DNA of 54,669 nt from WHSY01 sp050700385 (GCA_050700385.1 JBOHGT010000437.1:1-54669), one strand, 5' to 3'. Shown: positions 15,983 through 25,196, counted from the stretch's first letter. Program-made: numbers and translations. The notes: generated from the sequence alone by a model not told the origin.

Positions 15983-18172
15983 CTACCGGTCGGCCTGCGC
16001 GTCCAGCAACTGCTCGATGTGCTGCGGTGGGCCCGGGCGGCCGAACAGCGCGCCAACCGCCCAGTTCGCGCCCACCCACCGCCAGCACCCGGCCTGCTCC
16101 TCGCTGTCCACCGGGAAGGCGACCACGTTGATCCCCTCGGCGCGCACGATGTGCACCAAGGCGTGCACCGCCTGGGAAAGGATCCGGGAGGGATCGTCGG
16201 CCACCTGCCGGGCTACCGGTTCGGCAACTCGCACCGCGCGCACCGGTAGCTCGGCCAGGCAGCGCAGCCCGCCGATACCGCCGCCGAAGTCGTGCAGCCC
16301 GGAACGTACGCCCAGCTCGGCGAGCACGCCCAGGTTGTCCTCGGCGGTCCCACCGGCCTCGCCGACCGGCATGCCGCTGACCGTGCGTATCGCCGCAACG
16401 GGCATCCACAGCTCCAACTCCTCCGGCCGCAGGCCGGTCTCTTCGATGACCGCCCGGGCCCTCGCCACCAGGTCGGGGTCCTGCGCCTGGGACGGGGTGA
16501 GGTTGACCACCAGCGGCGGCGCGTCGTCACCCGTACGGCGGCGCCACGATCTGGCCTGGTCCGCCGCGGTCCGCAGCAGCCACTGACCGGCCGCATACAC
16601 CGCACCGGTCTGCTCCGCGACCTGCATGCACCGCTCGTGGGACAGCGCACCGAGCTGCGGGTGCTGCCAGCGCAGCACGGCCTCGATGCCCACCAGCCGG
16701 CCACCCTCCAGGGTCACCATCGGCTGGTATTCCACTCGCAGCTCACCGGTCTCCAGCGCGCCCGGCGTCGCCGCGGCCAGCCGCAGTTCCGCGCGGTCGG
16801 CGGCATCGATGGCCGCATCGAACGCGGCCCACTGCCGCTTGCCCGTGCCCCGCGACCGGCGCAGCGTGGCGCCTGCGGCGCGCAGCAGTTCGGCCGGCTT
16901 CGTCCCGCCGGCCTGCCGCTGCACGACGCCGATGCTCGCGGTGGCCGCGACCCCGATCTCGTCCAGGTAGAGCGGTTCGGCGAGCTCGGTGTTGATCGCC
17001 TCGGCCAGCGGTCCGACATCCGGTACCGGGTACCCGGGCGGGAGGAGGCCGTGCTGGATGAGGATGGCGAACTCGTCCCCACTGAGCCGGGCGACCATCG
17101 CCCGCTCGTCGGCGACCACCGACTCCAGGCGTCGGGCCACCACGTCCAGCAGCCGGTCACCGAAGTGGTGCCCCAGCCCGTCGTTGATCACCGAGAAGCC
17201 GTCCAGGTCGAGGTGCAGCAGGGTGACCATGGCCGATGGCTCGAGCCCGAGCACCTTCTCGAGGTGGGAGACGAAGTACTGCCGGTTCGGCAGACCGGTT
17301 TGCAGGTCGTGCAGTGCCTGGTGGTTCAACCGCTCGGTGAGCAGGTGCTGATCGGTGAAGTCCTCGACCATCGTGGCCAGGTACTGGGGCGCATGCCGGT
17401 TGTCGACCAGCACCGAGACGGCCAGGTAGACCCATGCGGTCTCGCCGTCCTTGCGGCGCAGCCTGAACTGCACCCGGAACCGCGAGTCCTTGCCGTCCAG
17501 CAGGCGCTGGTAGGACTCCTGAATCGTGGCCAGGTCGTCCGGCGAGAACAGCTCGCTCAGCTCGCGTCCGGGAAGCTCGCCCTCGGAGTAGCCGAGGATG
17601 TCGTCCAGCGCCGGGTTGGTCCGCATGATCCGCCCGCCGGGATAGCTGATCGCGATACCGACCGCGGAGGAGTTGAACACCTCTCGGAACCGGGACTCGC
17701 TGGCCTGCAGGTCCCGCTCGATGTCCTGCCGCGCCCGGAGCAGCGCTCGCTTGACCTCCTCCTGCTGGTCGAAGATGCGATTCCGGAGCGCCTGCGTGTA
17801 GCCGGCGACCAGCGCACCGAGCAGTTCGATCACCCTGTGGCCGGGTGGGCCGGTCGCGCCGCCTTCCACGGTGGCGGGTAGCGCCCTGGCGAGCACCTCG
17901 ACCGAGCGTGACAGGCTGTGCGGGCCGGTGAAGTCCCCGGCCACGAGCCGGGCGCCGACCTCGGAAGCGGCTCGGGTGTCCAGGGCAGGATCGGACAGCG
18001 CGGCCACCAGGCGTTCGGTGAGATCATGTACGTAATGTCGGATGTCGGCCAGCGACATCGGCACGTAGGCGGTGGTGCCGATGGCGCTGGCCCACTCCCG
18101 CGCCAGGGCAGCCGGTGACCGGGCTCCGGTGCCCTGGTCACCGGCTACCGGAGGCGCGCCGTTCTCCGTCAC
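15983..18172 (-). CDS. PAS-GGDEF-EAL protein with degenerate cyclic-di-GMP domains
   Basis: A 729-residue cytoplasmic signalling protein. Order: an N-terminal helical region (to about 150), a PAS domain (SRFREVFNSSAVGIAI to about 270), a GGDEF domain whose active loop reads ARLSGDEFAIL (SGDEF, about 365-369), and an EAL-like domain. In the latter, EAL is EAV (IEAVLRW, about 497), the DDFG loop is HDFG and the usual ELTE segment reads ELWMP, so phosphodiesterase activity is unlikely. Cyclase activity is possible because G-to-S is tolerated in some GGDEF proteins. The GTG start overlaps the stop of the methyltransferase gene by 4 nt. Much longer upstream readings in the same frame are shadows of that gene. 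Confidence 0.88.
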   Translation of the reverse strand: MTENGAPPVAGDQGTGARSPAALAREWASAIGTTAYVPMSLADIRHYVHDLTERLVAALSDPALDTRAASEVGARLVAGDFTGPHSLSRSVEVLARALPATVEGGATGPPGHRVIELLGALVAGYTQALRNRIFDQQEEVKRALLRARQDIERDLQASESRFREVFNSSAVGIAISYPGGRIMRTNPALDDILGYSEGELPGRELSELFSPDDLATIQESYQRLLDGKDSRFRVQFRLRRKDGETAWVYLAVSVLVDNRHAPQYLATMVEDFTDQHLLTERLNHQALHDLQTGLPNRQYFVSHLEKVLGLEPSAMVTLLHLDLDGFSVINDGLGHHFGDRLLDVVARRLESVVADERAMVARLSGDEFAILIQHGLLPPGYPVPDVGPLAEAINTELAEPLYLDEIGVAATASIGVVQRQAGGTKPAELLRAAGATLRRSRGTGKRQWAAFDAAIDAADRAELRLAAATPGALETGELRVEYQPMVTLEGGRLVGIEAVLRWQHPQLGALSHERCMQVAEQTGAVYAAGQWLLRTAADQARSWRRRTGDDAPPLVVNLTPSQAQDPDLVARARAVIEETGLRPEELELWMPVAAIRTVSGMPVGEAGGTAEDNLGVLAELGVRSGLHDFGGGIGGLRCLAELPVRAVRVAEPVARQVADDPSRILSQAVHALVHIVRAEGINVVAFPVDSEEQAGCWRWVGANWAVGALFGRPGPPQHIEQLLDAQADR

Positions 18173-18975
18173 GATCTGCGGCCCACTCCGGCGAAGACTT
18201 CCGAGTGCTCGGCGTCCGGCCCGACTGCGGGGGACTCCGGACGCCATAGTGGAGCGCTCACCGCACCCGGCTCCACGAGGTCGAACCCGGCGAACAATGC
18301 GGTGATCTCCTCCCGGCTGCGCAGGTAGAATTGGTCGTCCATGCGCTTCGACACCTCCACGGCTGCGGCCATCTCCTCGGGCATGGTGTCGGCGGTCAAG
18401 TGGGACAGGGCCAGGTAGCTGCCGCTGACCAGCCGATCCCGGTAGGCGGCCACGATCTCCTGCGGGCGCCGCTCGTCGGGCACGAAGTGGAACACCGCAA
18501 CCATCAGCAGCCCTACGGGTTCGTCGAAATCGATCAGCCGCCGTGTTTCGGGCGCCTGCAGGATGGTCTCCGCCTCGCACATGTCGGCCTGGACGATGGT
18601 GGCGCGCTCGTTGCCCTCCAGCAGCAGCCTGCTGTGCGCCACGGCGACCGGCTCCTTGTCCACGTAGACCACCCGGGCCTGCTCGTCGGCCTGCTGCGCA
18701 ATCTCGTGCACGTTACCAACGGTCGGGATGCCCGAGCCCAGGTCAAGGAACTGCCGTACTCCGGAGGACACCAGGAACAGCACCGCCCGTCGCAGGAACG
18801 CCCGGTTGATCCGGACGATGTCACGCGCCCCCGGCACCACCGCCGCGAACTGCTCACCCAGCTGGCGGTCGAGGGCGAAGTTATGCCCGCCGCCGAGCAG
18901 GTAGTCATAGATCCGCGCCCCACTCGGCAGCTCGACGTCGATCCCCTGCGGTACCCATTCGGCTTGCTCGGTCAT
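18169..18975 (-). CDS. SAM-dependent methyltransferase, DUF574/Methyltransf_19 family
   Basis: A 268-residue class I methyltransferase. The start of the fold reads PSGARIYDYLLGGGHNFALDR, and the SAM-binding motif is QFLDLGSGIPTVGNVHEIA, both characteristic of this large actinobacterial family, followed by VVYVDKEPVAVAHSR. Substrates are unknown for nearly all members. It overlaps the PAS-GGDEF-EAL gene by 4 nt and is probably co-translated with it, so a link to second-messenger signalling is plausible but unproven. It is divergent from the restriction-modification gene across a 118-bp gap. Confidence 0.88.
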   Translation of the reverse strand: MTEQAEWVPQGIDVELPSGARIYDYLLGGGHNFALDRQLGEQFAAVVPGARDIVRINRAFLRRAVLFLVSSGVRQFLDLGSGIPTVGNVHEIAQQADEQARVVYVDKEPVAVAHSRLLLEGNERATIVQADMCEAETILQAPETRRLIDFDEPVGLLMVAVFHFVPDERRPQEIVAAYRDRLVSGSYLALSHLTADTMPEEMAAAVEVSKRMDDQFYLRSREEITALFAGFDLVEPGAVSAPLWRPESPAVGPDAEHSEVFAGVGRRS

Positions 18976-19093
18976 GCCGTATCCCCTCTCGGTGTTGGAC
19001 GGTAGTAGATCACCCTACCGACCACCGGCACCGCCAACCGGGGTCAGTACCGCTCGGTACCGTGAGTGCTGCCGTCGACGAGGGGAGGGTTTC

Positions 19094-22000
19094 GTGCCCT
19101 ACGAGCCACCGGACTGGCTGGCGCGGGCCGTCAGCGCGTTTGGTCGGTCTGCGCGCGAGCAGCTGGGCACGGGGGCAGGTGAGCCGGAGGAGGCGCTTCG
19201 TGCGCCGCTCGTCGCGCTGGTGAAGGAGATCGGCTCCCGACACCGCTTGCAGGTGGTGCCGGTCGGCGAGGTGATGCTGTCGGACCTGCAGGTGCGGCCG
19301 GATTACGCGGTGCAGGTCGATGGTGCGATCTGCGGTTACATCGAGATCAAGCAGCCCGGGCTGGGCGCGGACGCGCCCGCCTTGACGGGCATGCACAACC
19401 GCCGGCAGTGGGAGCGGCTGTCCAACCTGCCGAACCTGATCTACACCGACGGGATGTCGTGGTCCCGGTACGAGACGGGTGTCCGCAAGGGCGAGATCAT
19501 CACGCTCGACGGCACGCTGACCGAGGGTTCCGGCGACCTGCGGGTGAGCACCCCGGAGTTCGAGCAGATGCTCGTCACGTTCCTCGGGTGGGCGCCGTCG
19601 CCGATCCGCAATATCGGCACGTTGGTCCGGGCGATCGCCCCGGCCTGCCGCTTGCTCCGCGACGAGGTGGCTGACCAGCTCGCTCGGGAGCGGGCGTGGG
19701 TCAGGGCCGGTGCGGACCCGGACAAGCAGCTGTTCAGCGGGCTGGCCGCCGACTGGCGCCGGCTGCTGTTCCCGACCGCGGACGACGACGAGTTCGCCGA
19801 CGGCTACGCGCAGACGGTGACCTTCGGCCTGCTCTACGCCCGCAGCCGGGGCATCGTCTTCGAGGGCCGCGGATACCACGAGATCGGCGACCTGATCGCG
19901 GCGGGAAACACCCTGATGGGCCGGGCGCTGCAGGTCCTGACCGATCAGTTCGTTGGCTCGTCGAGGCAGGTCGGGCCGTTCAAGGTCACCCTCGACACGC
20001 TGCTGCGCGTCATCGGGGCGGTGGACTGGGAGCGGGTCCGTGCCGGCAGCCGTGACACCTACCTCTACCTCTACGAGCACTTCCTCGACGAGTACGACCC
20101 GGCGCTGCGGCAGGAATCCGGTGTGTACTACACGCCGGTCGAGCTGGTCGAGCCGATGGTGCGCCTGACCGACGACGCGCTGCGCACCCGGCTCGGCCTG
20201 TCCCGCGGTCTGGGTGCCGACGGGGTGCGGGTGGTCGACCCGGCGGCGGGCACCGGTACCTTCCTGCTGCGGATCCTCGACACCGTGTTCGACCGGGTCG
20301 AGGAGTCGGACGGTACGGGCGAGGCGCGCGAGGTGCTCAGCGCCATGGCCGGTCGGCTGGTCGGGTTCGAGCTGCAGATGGGGCCATACGCGGTCAGCGA
20401 GCTGCGGCTGACCGACCTGCTGGCGCACCGCGAGGTGGAGCTGACGGCGGCCGATCGGATGCCGTTGCACGTCACGAACACGCTGGACGATCCGTACCGG
20501 ACTCAGCCACCGCTGGCGAGTTTCCTCAGGGCCATCGCGGACTCGACGCGCCGGGCCGATCGGATCAAGGCGGAGTTGCGGGTCACGGTGGTGATCGGCA
20601 ACCCGCCCTACCGCGAGCGGGCCAGCGGCGACGGGTCGTGGGTGGAACTCGGCGGTTTCTACGGCGGACGGCGGCGCGACGAAGACGCCTCGCTGATGTC
20701 CGATTTCCGGCTGCCGGGCAACGGGCGCAACGAGTACAAGCTGAAGAACATGGCCTGGTACTTCTGGCGCTGGGCCACCTGGAAGGTGTTCGACAGCCCC
20801 AGCGCGGAGGGTCGTGGCGTGGTGGCGTTCGTGACCACGGCCGCCTACCTGCGCGGCGCGGCGTTCAAGGGAATGCGCAAGTACCTGCGCCGGACCTGCG
20901 ACGAGGGCTGGATCATCGACCTGAGTCCCGAGGGTATGCGGCCCGACGTGGCGACCCGGATGTTCCCGAAGGTGCAGCACCCACTCGCGGTCGGCATCTT
21001 CGTGCGCGCCGAAGACGACAGCACCGACGAACCCGCTGGTGTCCACTACACCGCCGTACACGGCAAGCGTCCCGAGAAGTACGCGGCGCTCGCCGCGCTG
21101 GGACTCGACGATCCGGTGTGGCAAGACGTCCGGGATGGCTGGGATGCGCCGTTCACACCGGCCGGTGAGGCGAGCTGGGACGAGCATCCCGCGCTGGACG
21201 ACCTGTTCCCCGTGCGCGTGCCCGGCGTCAAGAGCAACCGGGCGTGGGTCTACTCCGCACGACCCGAAGTCTTGCGGCAGCGCTGGCGCCGGCTGCTGAC
21301 CGAGTCGAGTCCGACCGTGCAGGCGCAGCTACTGAAGACGACCCGGGACCGCACCATGACGAGCCGGCTCGCCGCGCTGGCTGATGGCGACCGTCTGCCC
21401 GCGTTGACTGACGAGACGGATCTCGACCCGCCGATCCGCCGGGTGCTGCACCGCAGCTTCGACCGCAAGTGGTTGGTTGCCGATCCCCGGGTGATCGACT
21501 TTCCGCGCCGGGACCTCTGGCGCGCTGCAAGCCATCCGGAACAGGTGTTTCTCGTCGAGCTGCACTCCCAGGTGGTGAGAACGGGTCCCGGTGTCGTTGT
21601 CGGAGCCCTGCTGCCGGATCAGCACTGCTTCAAGGGGAGCGAGGGCGGGCGAGTCCTGCCCGGATATCACCCGGACGGGCGGCCGACTAGTGGAGCGAAG
21701 TTGCTGGGCGCGGTCTCGGAGCGCCTCGGCGTCGAGGTAAGCGGTCTCGACCTACTGTGCTATGTCGCTGCCGTCGTGTCCCACCCGGGCTACACGGCAC
21801 GGTTCGCGGAACAGTTGGAGACGCCGGGGGTCAGGGTGCCGGTCACCGCGGATGCCGAGGTGTTCACCAGGGCCGTCGAGCTGGGACGCAAGGTGGTGTG
21901 GGCATCGACATACGGGCAGCGCTGCGCCGATCCCGCAGCCGGTCGGCCGCACGACGACATCTCGCTGGCGCCTAACAAGCGGCCGATGAGCCTCGACGGC

Positions 22001-22453
22001 ATCCCGCACATCCCTGAGGGCATGCCGGCCACGATCGCGCACACCAGCGACGACGCGGACGCCGAGACCGATGACGTGCTGCTCGTCGGCGGCAGCCGGT
22101 TCCAGCCCGTGCCGGCCGCCGTCTGGCGCTACGATGTGGGCGGCAAGCCGGTGGTCCGGCAGTGGTTCGCGTATCGCAAGCGCGACCCCGGCGGGCGGGT
22201 TACCAGCGAGCTGGATCTGATAGTCGCCGACCGGTGGTCGCGCGAGGACACCGTCGAGCTGCGAGAGCTGCTCTCAGTGCTGCGCCGACTCACCGACCTG
22301 GCCCCGGCGCAGGCCGAGCTGCTCGACGAGGTCTGCACCGGTCCACTGATCACGGTCGAGGAGCTGACCTTTGCAGGCGCGCTGCCTGTCTCGGATGCCC
22401 GTCGTGTGCTCGTCAGCGGGCTGCCCGCCGCCGAGCCCGACCAACTGATGTGA
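19094..22453 (+). CDS. Single-chain restriction-modification enzyme: PD-(D/E)xK nuclease plus N6-adenine methyltransferase, type ISP-like specificity region
   Basis: 1119 residues. The N-terminal nuclease carries RPDYAV and YIEIKQPG (Asp70, Glu84-x-Lys86). A helical spacer (about 120-370) leads to the methyltransferase with motif I VVDPAAGTGTFLL (about 380) and motif IV GNPPYRER (NPPY, 503-506). The C-terminal part contains FDRKWLVADPRVIDFPRRD, as in the type ISP C-terminal target-recognition region. No SF2 helicase is present, so it resembles a type IIG enzyme (cut and modify without translocation) rather than a true ISP enzyme. The GTG at 19094, after aggggaggg, is the chosen start. No separate specificity or methylase gene is nearby. 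Confidence 0.82.
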   Translation: MPYEPPDWLARAVSAFGRSAREQLGTGAGEPEEALRAPLVALVKEIGSRHRLQVVPVGEVMLSDLQVRPDYAVQVDGAICGYIEIKQPGLGADAPALTGMHNRRQWERLSNLPNLIYTDGMSWSRYETGVRKGEIITLDGTLTEGSGDLRVSTPEFEQMLVTFLGWAPSPIRNIGTLVRAIAPACRLLRDEVADQLARERAWVRAGADPDKQLFSGLAADWRRLLFPTADDDEFADGYAQTVTFGLLYARSRGIVFEGRGYHEIGDLIAAGNTLMGRALQVLTDQFVGSSRQVGPFKVTLDTLLRVIGAVDWERVRAGSRDTYLYLYEHFLDEYDPALRQESGVYYTPVELVEPMVRLTDDALRTRLGLSRGLGADGVRVVDPAAGTGTFLLRILDTVFDRVEESDGTGEAREVLSAMAGRLVGFELQMGPYAVSELRLTDLLAHREVELTAADRMPLHVTNTLDDPYRTQPPLASFLRAIADSTRRADRIKAELRVTVVIGNPPYRERASGDGSWVELGGFYGGRRRDEDASLMSDFRLPGNGRNEYKLKNMAWYFWRWATWKVFDSPSAEGRGVVAFVTTAAYLRGAAFKGMRKYLRRTCDEGWIIDLSPEGMRPDVATRMFPKVQHPLAVGIFVRAEDDSTDEPAGVHYTAVHGKRPEKYAALAALGLDDPVWQDVRDGWDAPFTPAGEASWDEHPALDDLFPVRVPGVKSNRAWVYSARPEVLRQRWRRLLTESSPTVQAQLLKTTRDRTMTSRLAALADGDRLPALTDETDLDPPIRRVLHRSFDRKWLVADPRVIDFPRRDLWRAASHPEQVFLVELHSQVVRTGPGVVVGALLPDQHCFKGSEGGRVLPGYHPDGRPTSGAKLLGAVSERLGVEVSGLDLLCYVAAVVSHPGYTARFAEQLETPGVRVPVTADAEVFTRAVELGRKVVWASTYGQRCADPAAGRPHDDISLAPNKRPMSLDGIPHIPEGMPATIAHTSDDADAETDDVLLVGGSRFQPVPAAVWRYDVGGKPVVRQWFAYRKRDPGGRVTSELDLIVADRWSREDTVELRELLSVLRRLTDLAPAQAELLDEVCTGPLITVEELTFAGALPVSDARRVLVSGLPAAEPDQLM

Positions 22454-22807
22454 GATTCGCCGGGCGAGCCATCGCGGCATGCGACTCTTCCCTCCGTCTC
22501 CCTCCGTCACATGAACGCCGCGGCGAACTATGTTTCGGGGGAGAACGAGCCCCATGGGTTGTATGCGTATCCGTCCGTCCGCTGATGGACTCGTCGTGGT
22601 CGAGGTTTGGTCACACCTCGATCGGGGAGAGGATGGCGCAGTACCGTCGTCGCGGCCAACTGATGTCGCGACCCCGTGGGCGCCGGCCGGACACGGTCGG
22701 CGCCCACTGCTTCTCCTCTGGGCGGAGTAATGGCCTATGCTGGCCTCCGACCCCCGTGCGGTCCGAGTCGGCTCGCCCGCACGAACGCCCAGCCCATTGG
22801 GGACGTG
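22454..22807 (+). other. 354-bp intergenic leader upstream of the AspRS-like gene, with candidate mini-ORFs
   Basis: No established gene is visible. Features seen: a repeated ccctccgtc pair at 22490-22509; a gggggaga stretch at 22536; an 18-codon frame at 22607-22663 (TTG start) that ends in Asn before TGA, the C-terminal residue expected of a microcin C precursor, but with a poorly spaced ribosome site; and a 23-codon frame at 22737-22808 whose TGA overlaps the AspRS ATG (TGATG), which could couple translation. A second in-frame AspRS start at 22730 follows ggcggag. None of these mini-ORFs is certain. Confidence 0.4.
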
Positions 22808-24583
22808 ATGCATCGATACCGCAGTCATACCTGTGGTGAGTTGTCCATCGAGCACGTTGGTTCTCCCGTGAGACTCTCCGGGTGGCTGCACAACCGCCGG
22901 GATCACGGTGGTCTGCTGTTCATCGACCTGCGTGATCATTACGGGATCGTCCAGCTCGTCGCCCGGGCAGGATCGACCGCCGCTTCGACGCTGGCGCGTA
23001 TGCCGAAAGAGACAGTCATTCGTGTTGACGGTCCAGTGTTGCAGCGCGCCGTAGACAACGTCAACCCTGAGATGGCGACTGGGCAGGTCGAGGTCGAAGT
23101 CGAGGAGGTCGAGCTACTTGGCCTGTGCGGTGAACTCCCCTTTACAGTGTTCCCCGAGGAGCATGTCTCCGAAGAGAAGCGCTTGACATACCGCTTCCTG
23201 GACCTGCGGCGACAACGGCCTCACCGCAACGTCATGCTGCGATCGCAGATAGTTTGGAGTCTGCGCCAGAAGCTTACGTCCATTGGCTTCAATGAGTTCC
23301 AGACGCCGATCCTCACCAGTTCCAGCCCGGAAGGTGCCCGCGACTTCCTAGTGCCGTCCCGGTTGCACCCCGGCAAGTTCTTTGCGCTTCCGCAGGCCCC
23401 GCAACAGTTCAAGCAGCTCCTCATGATCGCGGGGTTTGACAGGTACTTCCAGATTGCGCCGTGTTTCCGGGATGAGGACAGTAGGGCGGACCGGTCGCCC
23501 GGCGAGTTCTACCAGCTCGACCTCGAGATGAGCTTCGTCGAGCAAGAAGACGTCTTCTCCGTAATCGAACAGGTACTTACGGAGGTGTTCAGCGAGTTCG
23601 CACCCGACCGTGTCGTTGTCACTCCCTTCCCTCGCATCACGTACCGGGACGCGTTGGCATCGTACGGGACGGACAAGCCCGATCTGACGGTCCCGTTGCA
23701 GCTCGCCGATGTCTCGGACGTTTTCGTCTCCAGCTCGTTCCGAGCTTTCTCCGGTAAGCATGTCGTCGCGTTGTCGGTTCCCGACTGCGCCGACCGGCCG
23801 CGTTCGTTTTTTGACCGGGCCGAGGAGTTCGCTGTCTCGTGTGGTGCCAAAGGACTGGCCTGGCTGAGGGTTACCGACGACGGGCAGATCTCCGGGCCAA
23901 TTGCGAAGTTCCTCGACTCCGAGCAGGAGCAACGACTGTTGACGGTCACGAAGACGGTGCCCGGTGGAGTGCTATTTCTTAACGCTGCTGACCGGGAGCA
24001 GGATACTCTCAATGTGATGGCGCCGTTGCGCGTCGAGGTCGGGAGGCGAACCGGCAACTTCGACGAGGAAACATTCAGATTCTGCTGGATCGTCGACTTT
24101 CCCATGTACCAACAGGACGACCAGGGAAATGTCGAGTTCAGCCATAACCCGTTCTCGATGCCTCAAGGTGGTTTGGACGCGCTCAACACCCAAGACCCTC
24201 TCGACGTTCTCGCCTGGCAGTACGACATTGTCTGCAACGGCGTGGAACTGTCATCGGGCGCGCTCCGCAACCACCGTCCGGAGATTATGTACAGGGCCTT
24301 CGAGATTGCTGGATATCCGCCGGAGGACGTGCAGTCGAAGTTTGGTGGCATGCTGGAGGCTCTGAAGCTCGGCGCACCGCCGCACGGCGGTATTGCGCCG
24401 GGGATCGACCGGATAGTCATGCTGATCAGTGGTGAGCCCAACATCCGCCAGACCATTGCGTTCCCATTGAACCAAAACGCGCAGGACCTCATGATGGGTG
24501 CGCCGAACGAGGTACCGGCGGAACTGCTCGCCGACGTGCACGTGAGGATCTCACTCCCAGGGCGTGGCGACGGTCGACGATGA
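22808..24583 (+). CDS. aspS: Aspartyl-tRNA synthetase of foreign type, probable self-immunity paralogue
   Basis: A 591-residue class II aminoacyl-tRNA synthetase that would charge tRNA with Asp. It has the N-terminal anticodon-binding OB fold (HRYRSHTCGELSIEHVG; WLHNRRDHGGLLFIDLRD), motif 2 FRDEDSRADRSPGEFYQ (from residue 220), an inserted GAD-like domain, and motif 3 GGIAPGIDRIVMLISGEPNI (Arg535). These segments (MHRYRSHTCG, RADRxPGEFYQLDLEMSF, FPLNQNAQDLMMGAP) look to me like alphaproteobacterial AspRS rather than the actinobacterial housekeeping type. The gene is visibly richer in A/T than its neighbours. It overlaps the mccB-like gene by 4 nt. Microcin C-type antibiotics poison AspRS, so an insensitive second copy in the operon makes sense as immunity. 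Start 22808 matches family N-termini; 22730 is possible. Confidence 0.85.
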   Translation: MHRYRSHTCGELSIEHVGSPVRLSGWLHNRRDHGGLLFIDLRDHYGIVQLVARAGSTAASTLARMPKETVIRVDGPVLQRAVDNVNPEMATGQVEVEVEEVELLGLCGELPFTVFPEEHVSEEKRLTYRFLDLRRQRPHRNVMLRSQIVWSLRQKLTSIGFNEFQTPILTSSSPEGARDFLVPSRLHPGKFFALPQAPQQFKQLLMIAGFDRYFQIAPCFRDEDSRADRSPGEFYQLDLEMSFVEQEDVFSVIEQVLTEVFSEFAPDRVVVTPFPRITYRDALASYGTDKPDLTVPLQLADVSDVFVSSSFRAFSGKHVVALSVPDCADRPRSFFDRAEEFAVSCGAKGLAWLRVTDDGQISGPIAKFLDSEQEQRLLTVTKTVPGGVLFLNAADREQDTLNVMAPLRVEVGRRTGNFDEETFRFCWIVDFPMYQQDDQGNVEFSHNPFSMPQGGLDALNTQDPLDVLAWQYDIVCNGVELSSGALRNHRPEIMYRAFEIAGYPPEDVQSKFGGMLEALKLGAPPHGGIAPGIDRIVMLISGEPNIRQTIAFPLNQNAQDLMMGAPNEVPAELLADVHVRISLPGRGDGRR

Positions 24584-25196
24584 GGCTGTGGCTACCTCCG
24601 TATCTGTCCGTGCGACGTGTGGCGGATCGGGTTCGCGTGGGCACGCTGCCACCGTTGGCGTGGGAGGTTGAGGAACGACCAGAATTCCTCGTGCCGCTGT
24701 TGGCGCAGCTGTCGCGACCGACCGACCGCGAAGTGGCAGTGGAGGGCGTCATACAGCACTCCGGTGGGAGCCGGCCGGAGGCGGAAACACTGATCGAGGA
24801 TCTCGAAGAGGCCGGTGTGCTGGTCCCGACGTGGGACCGTGGCGATCGGTACGACCGCCACCAGCTCTACTACCGCATGCTCGGTATCGAAGGGCACCCC
24901 CAAGACAAGCTTGCCGGAGTGACGGTCGGCCTGATCGGGATGGGTGGCATAGGAACTCACCTAGCAGTTCACCTTGCCGCCGCCCGTGTCGGCGGGCTCG
25001 TGATCACCGACGGCGATCGCGTCGAGTTGACCAATCTGACTCGGCAGACACTGTTTCGGGAAGCAGATGTGGGGCGTCGCAAGGTAGATGCGGCTGCCGA
25101 ACGGCTGGTCGAGCTACGCTCGGATCTCCAGGTCGATGCGATGCCGCAGGCGTTCGACAGTCCGGCGCTCGCAGCGGAGGTGGCTGCTCGAGCCGC
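24580..25196 (+). pseudogene. mccB: MccB-like peptide-nucleotide ligase, 5' part (RRE plus start of E1/ThiF domain)
   Basis: About 206 codons remain before the interrupting DNA. Residues 1-85 form a PqqD/RRE-like winged helix with LIEDLEEAGVLVP, like the peptide clamp of MccB. The ThiF/E1 adenylation fold follows: YDRHQLYYRMLG, GLIGMGGIGTHLAVHLA (nucleotide loop 118-125), ITDGDRVELTNLTRQTLF (Asp144, Asn152, Arg155) and DVGRRKVD (Lys168). These align closely by eye to E. coli MccB (VILGCGGIGNH; NTNLTRQVLF; DVGKNK). MccB adenylates the C-terminal Asn of its precursor peptide. The ATG overlaps the AspRS stop (ATGA). The frame leaves homology at AAEVAARAA, where integrative-element DNA begins; the 3' part resumes at 29053. 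Confidence 0.82.

Noticed and set aside
15983..18580. 865-residue version of the GGDEF/EAL protein
   Set aside because: The first 136 residues are an Arg/Gly-rich out-of-frame reading of the methyltransferase gene; the GTGA overlap at 18172 gives the natural start.
22511..22585. 24-residue frame beginning MNAAANYVSGENE upstream of the AspRS gene as a precursor peptide
   Set aside because: It ends in Arg, not Asn, and has no ribosome-binding site before the ATG.
22530..22730. 66-residue frame upstream of the AspRS gene as a gene
   Set aside because: No recognisable family, Arg-rich tail of the kind seen in out-of-frame GC-rich DNA, and it overlaps other equally plausible frames.
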